Assembly: GCA_013151655.1 (NCBI GenBank)
Contig: JAADHX010000247.1
Span: 1-13,426 of the forward strand
DNA: 13,426 bases
Source of the DNA: Actinomycetota bacterium
Lineage (GTDB): Bacteria > Actinomycetota > Acidimicrobiia > Acidimicrobiales > Poriferisodalaceae
Reading direction: 5' to 3'
Shown here: piece after piece, positions 8,000 through 13,426 of the stretch
How the letters are laid out: each line of letters opens with the position of its first letter
Position numbering within the stretch: position 1 is the stretch's first letter
Notes under the pieces: generated by a model
Database searches by the model: none
What the model was told of the DNA's origin: nothing
What the model saw: the letters and a program-made list of their open reading frames with translations, nothing else
Translations under genes and position numbers: made by a program

Positions 8000-9418
8000 C
8001 TAAAGCGTCTCGAAGTAGCGGTTGATCTCCCAGGCATTCGGGGCATCGCTGGCGCCATCGCCTCCACCGGTGTTGAACGACAACCACTCGAAGCGCCGCA
8101 TCCCGGTCCAGTAGGTCACAAGGTCGGCGCCAAGGATGTCGTTCAATAACGCGTCGGCCTCGAGTGCTTCGGCAGCGGCAACAACGGAGGCAGGAAGTCT
8201 GGCGGGCGAATCTGCGGTGTCGGGAAGACCCCAGGCCATGAACTCGAACTTTGGTGGCGGCTCGAGCTCGTGTTCGAGCCCAGCAATCCCACCGGCCAAC
8301 ACGATCGCGGCGGCGAAGTAGGGGTTGAGGTCGCCCGCGCCGACGCGGTGTTCCATCCGGGCCGAGGACGCCGACCCGTTAAGAACGCGGATAGCGCTCG
8401 ACTTGTTGTCGATGTCCCAGGTTGCGTGGGTTGGAACCGCCTTGAAGGGCACAACCCGTCTGAAGCTGTTTGGGTTAGGAGCCATAAACGAGGTCGAGCC
8501 CGGGAGGGTCGCCATCAGGCCAGCAAGCCACTGTCGAGCAATCAACGATATCTGATCTGGGCCGTCGGGGTCGTACATGACGGGCTCACCGGTGTTGAGC
8601 CCGTCGGATTCGAGTAGAGAGTGATGGACGTGGAGCCCGTTGCCGTAGTCCTCACTGACTTTGGCCATGAACGTGACCGATAAGCCTCGTTCGTGGGCCA
8701 CTTCCTTGCAGACTTGACGCACTCGGATCACATGGTCTGAAGCGCTGAGCGGATCGTCTGGCGAGACGTTGAGCTCGAACTGCCCGGCCGCAGCCTCGGC
8801 GTTCCAGGCTTCCCACGGAACCCCAAGAAGATCGAGCCGGCGACAGATCTCGGTCATGACCGGATCGAGACGGTGGTGGTCTTGGGCCAAATACGCCACA
8901 TGAGAATCGACGCCGAACGGAACCATGTCGGTCCAACCGTTGGCCCGGTTCTCGCCGAACGACCGCTCGAAGAAATGGCCCTCGATCTCGAAAGCAAACT
9001 TGCTGGTTAGGCCGAGGCCATTCAGCCGTTCGGTGAGGTGTTTCACAAGCCCGCGGCCACAGACAGGAACACGGTTTCGGTTTACGTCGAGTGCGTCGGC
9101 GAAGCAGGTAGCGAGCCCTGCGGCAGCTGGGTCGAGTCGTAACGTCGCTAGGTCGGGCCTCAAGTAGATGTCGCCGACAACGCGCGATCGCCAGTCGGCG
9201 CTGAACCCGAAGCCAGGTTCGCCCATCCGGTCGGTTCCGTACACAAAGTCGGCTACGGCGAAGTCGCCATCGAGCGACGACAAGAACTTCCGAGGGTGAA
9301 GAACCTTGCCGATGGGCAAAGCGTCGGGCTGGATGCCATCGACCCGCACGCGGGTGATCGCGTTGTCCTCAAGGAAAGCTGGGATGTCCCTGGCGGAGAG
9401 AGTGGTGGGTTGATCCAT
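8000..9418 (-). CDS. Glutamine-synthetase-family ligase (probable gamma-glutamyl-amine ligase, PuuA/GlnA-like)
   Basis: This 472-aa enzyme belongs to the glutamine synthetase superfamily, which joins ATP-activated glutamate to ammonia or an amine. Numbering from ATG 9418, visible family motifs are the metal-site glutamates in FAFEIEGHFF (about 141-150), AGQFELN (about 211-217), GNGLHVHHSL (259-268), NPNSFRRVVP (315-324), then DNKSSAIRV and ARMEHRVGAGDLNPYFAAA. By hand alignment to the enterobacterial enzyme, the flap glutamate E327, which helps deprotonate ammonium, is Ala (A327 here). Conserved Arg339 is Lys (K339 here); Arg344, Arg355, Glu357 and Arg359 equivalents remain. This supports an amine substrate over ammonia. 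There is no adenylylation-loop signature that I can point to. The start ATG 9418 overlaps the upstream stop as TGATG; a GTG at 9421 is possible but too close to the ribosome binding site. Confidence 0.88.
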   Translation of the reverse strand: MDQPTTLSARDIPAFLEDNAITRVRVDGIQPDALPIGKVLHPRKFLSSLDGDFAVADFVYGTDRMGEPGFGFSADWRSRVVGDIYLRPDLATLRLDPAAAGLATCFADALDVNRNRVPVCGRGLVKHLTERLNGLGLTSKFAFEIEGHFFERSFGENRANGWTDMVPFGVDSHVAYLAQDHHRLDPVMTEICRRLDLLGVPWEAWNAEAAAGQFELNVSPDDPLSASDHVIRVRQVCKEVAHERGLSVTFMAKVSEDYGNGLHVHHSLLESDGLNTGEPVMYDPDGPDQISLIARQWLAGLMATLPGSTSFMAPNPNSFRRVVPFKAVPTHATWDIDNKSSAIRVLNGSASSARMEHRVGAGDLNPYFAAAIVLAGGIAGLEHELEPPPKFEFMAWGLPDTADSPARLPASVVAAAEALEADALLNDILGADLVTYWTGMRRFEWLSFNTGGGDGASDAPNAWEINRYFETL

Positions 9419-10035
9419 CACAGCTCTCCGAACAGGTTGGCGATGCCGTATCCGGTAAGTGTCGAGAGGTCTCGTAGGTCGCCGATGATCGAAACATCCT
9501 CGGCCAACACACTCTCGATTAGGAGCGAAGAGCCGGCCATCGAAGATGCAAGTTGGTCCGAGGCCCCGTAGATATCGATTGCTGGCTGGCCGTCGCCTCC
9601 GTACTGCTCGTAGGTGGCATCGCCAGCTACGTTGACCCGAATCGGCTTGGGACAGTCTGACCGCTTCAGCGCTGCTTCCATGAACCGTTTGGTTTCGACG
9701 CGCCAGGGACCGATCGGCGGTTCGAGCAGTTTCCCGACAGTTAGAGCGAGAGCCGGGTGCCTGGCCGCGCCTTCGACTTTGGGTTTGACCGAGCTGTCGT
9801 TCAGGTCGGCTGTGATTACAACAGCGGCGTCCGTCGCGACCCCACGCTCGACCTCGATGCGATCTCCCAGTAGACGAAACGTGGCCGCCTGGGGGTCGGT
9901 CGCCGATTTGAGTGCAGCGACGCCTTTCACCCGAGCCGTGCGAGAAGCGACCCCCGGTACCGACAAAGAACGCCTGAACAGAGCGGCTACAACCTTCACT
10001 ATCGGCAACGCATCAGTTTCGGTTTCAACCAACAT
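9418..10035 (-). CDS. Conserved protein of unknown function, possible SCP2-like N-terminal half (205 aa)
   Basis: I do not recognise this protein with certainty. The ATG is well supported by AGGAGA a few bases upstream (10039-10044). Residues about 35-105 alternate strands and helices in a way that recalls SCP2/sterol-carrier folds (TFRLLGDRIEV, DAAVVITADLND, LALTVGKLLEPP); this is only a fold impression. Residues about 111-152 (WRVETKRFMEAALKRSDCPK, then GDATYEQYGGDGQPA) look like the conserved core, since a relic copy nearby keeps 38 of these 42 residues. There is no signal peptide or membrane span. The stop overlaps the ligase start by one base, so it is very probably in the same operon and may bind or present the ligase's substrate. 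That role is inference. Confidence 0.7.
   Translation of the reverse strand: MLVETETDALPIVKVVAALFRRSLSVPGVASRTARVKGVAALKSATDPQAATFRLLGDRIEVERGVATDAAVVITADLNDSSVKPKVEGAARHPALALTVGKLLEPPIGPWRVETKRFMEAALKRSDCPKPIRVNVAGDATYEQYGGDGQPAIDIYGASDQLASSMAGSSLLIESVLAEDVSIIGDLRDLSTLTGYGIANLFGEL
9424..9429 (-). promoter_or_regulatory. Ribosome binding site of the ligase gene, inside the upstream coding sequence
   Basis: GGAGAG on the minus strand lies five bases before the ATG at 9418 and only two before the in-frame GTG at 9421. This favours ATG as the start. It sits within the last codons of the SCP2-like gene, so the two are probably translationally coupled. Confidence 0.55.
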
Positions 10036-10088
10036 GGTTCTCCTGTCGACAGACGTTAGTTGGCGGCTCAGAAATAGTTGACCGACCC

Positions 10089-10619
10089 CTAGTCTGGAAC
10101 CTCAACCTCGACAGCTTGATCTCCGAGCAACCCCAAGACGGCATCGGCTTCATCACTCGATTTCTTCTTGCCGAGCGCTGGCCCTAGCACGGTGTACTGA
10201 AGCAAGAACCGGTCGTCCGCGAAGAAGAGGGCCATCAACCGCAAGCGAAGTCCGTATTCTGTGTGGTCGGCCCACTGCATCGAGATTTCCTCCATGGGTA
10301 CCGCGTCTAGAAGTTCAGCTTGCGGAGACCTTGGGGACCAAGATTTGGGTTTGTGAAACATCGCACGTTGATTGGTGAGAGTGAACCAAGGGTCGGCGAG
10401 GTCGTACCGCAGCCGCGTCTTCAGATCGGCTCCTGGGAGGAACGTATCCAGATACCGGTACCTATGAGTTCTTCTTTTCGCATTGGAGTGAGCTCGACGC
10501 ATTCCGGCGACACCAGTTTCTGGTCCGACCGACGACGTGAGAGCAACTGTCGCCTCGATCTGCTCATTTGGTTGCAGCGACCCCGTGAGCTTCTTTCGCA
10601 TCCTGTTGTTCGTCTTCAC
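10089..10619 (-). CDS. Hypothetical protein with PH-like-fold appearance (176 aa)
   Basis: The protein has no family I can name firmly. Its middle and end resemble bacterial PH-like domains: LQPNEQIEATVAL at 15-27, WFTLTNQRAMFHKP at 78-91, LDAVPMEEISMQWADHT at 104-120 and FFADDRFLLQY at 132-142. This is the usual pattern of strand, 'lTnqR', strand and 'ip.eeI'. A basic insertion (RRAHSNAKRRTHRYRY, 41-56) is unusual. No membrane segment is present. The GTG at 10619 lacks a Shine-Dalgarno; the ATG at 10601 (MRKKLTGS) is an equally good start. A 53-base gap separates it from the SCP2-like gene, so co-transcription is possible but not as clear as for the next three genes. Confidence 0.6.
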   Translation of the reverse strand: MKTNNRMRKKLTGSLQPNEQIEATVALTSSVGPETGVAGMRRAHSNAKRRTHRYRYLDTFLPGADLKTRLRYDLADPWFTLTNQRAMFHKPKSWSPRSPQAELLDAVPMEEISMQWADHTEYGLRLRLMALFFADDRFLLQYTVLGPALGKKKSSDEADAVLGLLGDQAVEVEVPD

Positions 10620-10676
10620 TTACGGGAGCATAGATCCGTTGAGGAGTTGCACACACTTCGACCATTAGGGAGTCAG

Positions 10677-10839
10677 ACACGGTCGCTGCGGCGAAGTAGG
10701 GGTTGAGGTCGCCGGCTGGCCGTCGCCCCCGAACTGCTCGTAGGTGGAATCGCCCGCAACATTGACCCGAGTCGGCTTGGGACAGTCTGACCGCTTTAGC
10801 GCTGCTTCCATGAACCGTTTGGTCTCATCTCGCCAGGGA
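10677..10839 (-). pseudogene. Fused relics of a second SCP2-like/ligase gene pair
   Basis: Two fragments of genes found intact nearby are joined here. Bases 10714-10839 match 9584-9709 of the SCP2-like gene without gaps (114 of 126 by my count), covering its residues 111-152 with four amino-acid changes. Bases 10677-10713 match 8299-8335 of the ligase gene (35 of 37), encoding GDLNPYFAAA-V. Order and orientation are as in the intact pair, so the relic is a duplicate with 1248 bases between the fragments missing. A 78-codon frame (10665-10901) reads through it, but it uses the ligase part in the wrong frame and lacks both termini of the SCP2-like protein, so it is not a gene. Most differences in the SCP2-like part are silent or conservative, suggesting that the copy diverged under selection before decay. 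Confidence 0.85.
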
Positions 10840-10891
10840 TCAACAACAGGGTCAGGCCCAAGCTCACAACAACGAACCAGTTCTTCACCAT
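10840..10891 (-). pseudogene. 5' stub of a lost membrane-protein gene downstream of the MFS gene
   Basis: Reading from ATG 10891 on the minus strand gives MVKNWFVVVSLGLTLLLIP, a classic N-terminal membrane segment. GAGGG overlaps the MFS stop codon three bases before the ATG. After about 17 codons the frame enters the SCP2-like relic and stops at TAA after 31 residues. I read this as the start of a gene whose body was deleted. It could be chance, because it is short. Confidence 0.45.
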
Positions 10892-10897
10892 CGACCC

Positions 10898-12082
10898 TCA
10901 AGCCACATCGAGTACCGAAGTTGCCATGACCGCCAAGCCGACACCCACGAGCATTGTGGCCCCAAGCAGGAACAGTGTCTGCGGTCCGAGATCAGTGATG
11001 AGCAGCGACGCCAGCAGAGGGCCAGCGGTCTGACCTGACCTCATGACCGACGTAAACACCGACACCACTGCGGCCCGAGAATCTGTGTCTGCGCTGCTGC
11101 TGACAATCTCCTGCAAAGTCGGAATGAGGGTGCCTTCGGCAAGTCCGTAGACAAGTGAACCGATGATCACCACCACCACCGTGTCGGCGATGCCGATCAT
11201 GGCGTAGGCCGCACCCAGGACGACAGCTCCGACTCCTATCAACCGGCGCGCTCCAAAACGCATCCGGGTCCTCGACAACAACAGGGCAGCAATCGTCGAT
11301 GTCACTGCTGGCACACCGATTACTAAGCCGCGACCTCCAGCAGCTAGTTCGAACTTGTCGAGGAGCATGACGGGAAACACCGTCAAGAACAATCCGAAAA
11401 TCATCATGAACACCACAAAGCCCACGGCAATTGCGGCTTTGAACCGGGGTTCGCGAACCGCGATCGATGCCCGCAACAGTTGTTGGCGCACGGGAACATT
11501 TCTAGTTTGGACTGGGATATTGAGCTTCCACGCGACCAAGAGCGCGGTGGCGAACCCGATTGGAAACAGCGAGAATGACCAGCGCCATGTGCCGAGGCTG
11601 GCCAAAAGCCCGCCAAGGGGTGGAAACGCTGCCACTCCCACCGTGAGTACTGCGGAGTTCCACGAGATGTACCGAATCCGATCTGGTCCTTCCCAGTTGT
11701 CGGCGATAAGGCTGACGGCCAACCCGATCAGGCTGGCGGTGCCAATTCCCTGAACAAAGCGGGCCACAATCAGCATCCACCACGACGTGGCCACCATTGC
11801 GATAGTGCCGCCAACTGCGAAGGCAACCAAGGATGGCAACAAGACGGCGCGACGGCCCCGGCGGTCTGCCAACACCCCGAATACTGGGGCTAGAAGGATC
11901 GCGGGTGCGGGGCCGGCGGCCACGAAGATCCCTGCGTCGCTATCGGATCGACCGAAGTGGTCGAGGATGTCGGGAATCGACGGCCCAACCATGGTGTTAG
12001 CCATCACCCCGGTTGCGGTGATCGCAAATATCAGCCACAAAGGCGGTCGTCGAGTGGTGAGTGAATGGCGATCGGCTGACAT
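10898..12082 (-). CDS. Major facilitator superfamily transporter, DHA1-like drug/metabolite exporter
   Basis: From ATG 12082 the protein is 394 aa, the usual size for a 12-span MFS exporter. It has a short positively charged N-terminus (MSADRHSLTTRRPP) before the first span. MFS motif A is clear between spans 2 and 3 (GVLADRRGRR, 69-78). ARFVQGIGTA (107-116) resembles motif B, and GVAAFPPLGGLL resembles the motif C region of exporters. The rest alternates long hydrophobic segments with short loops. The likely job is proton-driven efflux of a small molecule across the inner membrane; the substrate is unknown. Earlier in-frame starts (12148 and 12256) would add a polar, Arg-rich leader unlike the family and would run into the divergent maf gene. 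It is separated from the PH-like gene by the scar region, so membership of that operon is uncertain. Confidence 0.87.
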   Translation of the reverse strand: MSADRHSLTTRRPPLWLIFAITATGVMANTMVGPSIPDILDHFGRSDSDAGIFVAAGPAPAILLAPVFGVLADRRGRRAVLLPSLVAFAVGGTIAMVATSWWMLIVARFVQGIGTASLIGLAVSLIADNWEGPDRIRYISWNSAVLTVGVAAFPPLGGLLASLGTWRWSFSLFPIGFATALLVAWKLNIPVQTRNVPVRQQLLRASIAVREPRFKAAIAVGFVVFMMIFGLFLTVFPVMLLDKFELAAGGRGLVIGVPAVTSTIAALLLSRTRMRFGARRLIGVGAVVLGAAYAMIGIADTVVVVIIGSLVYGLAEGTLIPTLQEIVSSSADTDSRAAVVSVFTSVMRSGQTAGPLLASLLITDLGPQTLFLLGATMLVGVGLAVMATSVLDVA

Positions 12083-12146
12083 GCTGGTGCCGACACTAAC
12101 GGGAACGATGAACCTGGTGTCCCAACCCAATGCGAGACTCTGACTC

Positions 12147-12737
12147 ATGCCACCACCGTTGATCCTTGCGTCGTCGTCACCGCGGCGCCGCGCGTTGCTG
12201 GCCGACCTGACTTCGGCCTTCATAGCGACCGACATCGATGAGACACCAGTACCCAACGAAGAGCCAGCAACTTATGTTGAGCGGCTGGCGGTGGCCAAAG
12301 CCACAACGGCCATGGTCACGAGCTCAGCGGAGTCGGCCATCATCGCGGCCGATACGTGCGTGGCTCTTGACCAACTTATCCTCGGAAAACCGTCGTCGGA
12401 AGCCCAAGCCGCGCAGATGCTGAGGGCTCTTTCTGGTCGCGACCACGACGTGTTCACTGGTGTGGCGGTCATCAACACCGATGGCGCAACGAGAAGCTGC
12501 GTGGTTCACACCATCGTGACGTTCAACGACCTGTCTCAGGCCGATATCGCCTGGTACGTCGCAACCGGCGAACCTATGGACAAGGCCGGGGCCTATGGCA
12601 TCCAGGGCAAGGGCGGGGTGTTGGTCGAGCGCATTAACGGATCGGCCAGCAACGTTGTTGGCTTACCCATGGTCGAGACAATGCAACTGCTAACCAGCGC
12701 CGGCCTCAACGTAGCGGCGCTACGATCCCAGTCATGA
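12147..12737 (+). CDS. maf: Maf-family nucleoside triphosphate pyrophosphatase (YhdE type)
   Basis: At 196 aa this is a complete Maf/HAM1-like house-cleaning enzyme that hydrolyses non-canonical or excess nucleotides to monophosphates. All motifs are present: ILASSSPRRRALL (6-18), the YVERLAVAKA segment (43-52), AADTCVALD with Asp69 (67-75), GKP (80-82), LSGRDHDVFTGVAV (95-108) and TGEPMDKAGAYGIQGKGG (140-157). The DKAGAYGIQG signature is that of the dTTP/UTP-preferring YhdE branch, not the m7GTP-preferring YceF branch. The start ATG has only a weak upstream GAG. It diverges from the MFS gene with 64 bases between the preferred starts. Its last four bases (ATGA) overlap the start of the dus gene, so the two are an operon joining nucleotide-pool cleaning with tRNA modification. 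Confidence 0.93.
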   Translation: MPPPLILASSSPRRRALLADLTSAFIATDIDETPVPNEEPATYVERLAVAKATTAMVTSSAESAIIAADTCVALDQLILGKPSSEAQAAQMLRALSGRDHDVFTGVAVINTDGATRSCVVHTIVTFNDLSQADIAWYVATGEPMDKAGAYGIQGKGGVLVERINGSASNVVGLPMVETMQLLTSAGLNVAALRSQS

Positions 12738-13426
12738 CGGCATCAGACCAGGCCGTTTTGGCCCCTCGCAGCGAGATAAATGCCAAAGTGCAGCCGGCCC
12801 ATGCCGGAGAGTTCCCCGCCCCATCGATAGGCCCCATCAAACTCAGCACCCCCGTGATCTTGGCTCCGATGGCCGGAGTCACCGATGTTCCGTTCAGGGC
12901 ACTGTGTCGACAGTTCGGTGCTGGGTTGTACGTGAACCAGATGATCACGGCGCGAGCCCTCATCGAGAACAATGCTGCCACCTGGAAACTGGCCCAGTTC
13001 GGCCCAGACGAGTCGCCTCGAAGTATCCAGTTGTACGGCGTCGAAGAGCACAGCATTGGCGAGGCCGTCAGGCGTCTGGTCGATAAAGGCCGGGTCGACC
13101 ACATCGACATGAACTTTGGTTGCCCCGTCGCGAAGGTAACTCGCCTTGGGGGTGGCTCGGCTCTTCCTGTGAAACGGCGGCTGCTCGACAAGATGATTCG
13201 TGCTGCGGTCTCGGCGGCTGGGCACATCCCGGTAACGGTGAAGTTCCGCAAAGGCATCAACGACGATCACCTCACGTTTCTCGACACTGGGCGCATCGCC
13301 GAAGATGCTGGTTGCGCCGCCATCGCACTCCACGGGCGCACCGCATATGAGCTGTACAGCGGCCACGCCGACTGGGATTCCATCGGGCAGCTGAAGGCCC
13401 ACGTGTCGAGCATCCCGGTGTTCGGC
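12734..13426 (+). CDS. dusB: tRNA-dihydrouridine synthase, DusB-like, 3' end cut off
   Basis: The frame from ATG 12734, overlapping the maf stop as ATGA, stays open for 231 codons to the right edge. It encodes the FMN-dependent enzyme that reduces uridines to dihydrouridine in tRNA. Landmarks are VILAPMAGVTDVPFR (41-55), the FMN-binding start of the TIM barrel; MNFGCPVAKVTRLGGGSAL (126-144) with the catalytic acid Cys130; VTVKFRKGI (167-175); and ALHGRTAYELYSGHADWD (198-215). This NFGCP/HGRTAxxxYSG pattern is that of the bacterial DusB group. An N-terminal extension of about 30 residues precedes the usual start of the family. The helical tRNA-binding domain lies beyond the window. Confidence 0.93.
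   Translation, partial: MTASDQAVLAPRSEINAKVQPAHAGEFPAPSIGPIKLSTPVILAPMAGVTDVPFRALCRQFGAGLYVNQMITARALIENNAATWKLAQFGPDESPRSIQLYGVEEHSIGEAVRRLVDKGRVDHIDMNFGCPVAKVTRLGGGSALPVKRRLLDKMIRAAVSAAGHIPVTVKFRKGINDDHLTFLDTGRIAEDAGCAAIALHGRTAYELYSGHADWDSIGQLKAHVSSIPVFG

Noticed and set aside
10665..10901. A 78-codon minus-strand frame that could be called a small gene
   Set aside because: It matches the SCP2-like protein only over about 42 internal residues, its start overlaps the MFS stop codon without a good ribosome binding site, and its end reads the ligase fragment out of frame. It is a relic.
12706..13402. Two long minus-strand open frames opposite the right-end gene (12706-13260 and 12743-13402)
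   Set aside because: The plus strand here encodes an unmistakable DusB-type protein with all family motifs in order; the antisense frames have no motif.

Overview
The window looks like chromosomal DNA of a moderately high-GC actinomycete. Three things point there. The left edge holds a helicase tail with an HRDC domain, as in actinobacterial UvrD2. There is a SARP-type regulator with a BTAD domain. A large zinc-ribbon/cyclase/ATPase protein sits beside it. A member of the class Acidimicrobiia or a relative is a reasonable guess, but no rRNA or other strong phylogenetic marker is present, so this is inference. I saw no tRNA, rRNA, CRISPR array or transposase.

Layout. (1) 1-185: last 60 codons of an HRDC-containing helicase (+). 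(2) 186-388: non-coding, with a terminator-like hairpin and a weak promoter candidate, followed by a 67-aa single-span membrane protein (389-592, +). (3) 595-3861 (-) and 3991-7257 (+): two very large, divergently transcribed signalling proteins, each 1088 codons. One is a SARP/BTAD/NB-ARC transcription regulator. The other is a zinc-ribbon/class III nucleotidyl cyclase/AAA ATPase/helical-repeat protein. They share a 129-bp intergenic region. (4) 7289-10619 (-): a compact run, read right to left, of a PH-like-fold unknown protein, an unknown protein with a possible SCP2-like region, a glutamine-synthetase-family ligase and a class I glutamine-amidotransferase-like hydrolase. The last three are tightly packed (TGATG overlap, then a 9-nt gap), so they are probably co-transcribed and translationally coupled. 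(5) 10620-10897: a gene-free scar holding remnants of a second copy of the SCP2-like/ligase pair, fused to the 5' stub of a lost membrane-protein gene. (6) 10898-12082 (-): an MFS exporter. (7) 12147-12737 (+) Maf nucleotide pyrophosphatase, overlapping by ATGA the start of (8) a DusB-type tRNA-dihydrouridine synthase that runs off the right edge.

How the genes may work together. The ligase plus C26-type hydrolase resembles the gamma-glutamylation/deglutamylation ends of the Puu polyamine pathway. However, the oxidase and dehydrogenase steps are absent here, and the ligase has an Ala at the usual ammonium-site glutamate and a Lys at one conserved Arg. A non-ammonia amine substrate is therefore more likely than glutamine synthesis. 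The two large regulators could form a signalling locus (cAMP-type output plus transcription control), but nothing in the sequence ties them to a target. The most informative unusual structure is the micro-mosaic scar at 10677-10891, which shows that the ligase locus was once present in two copies.
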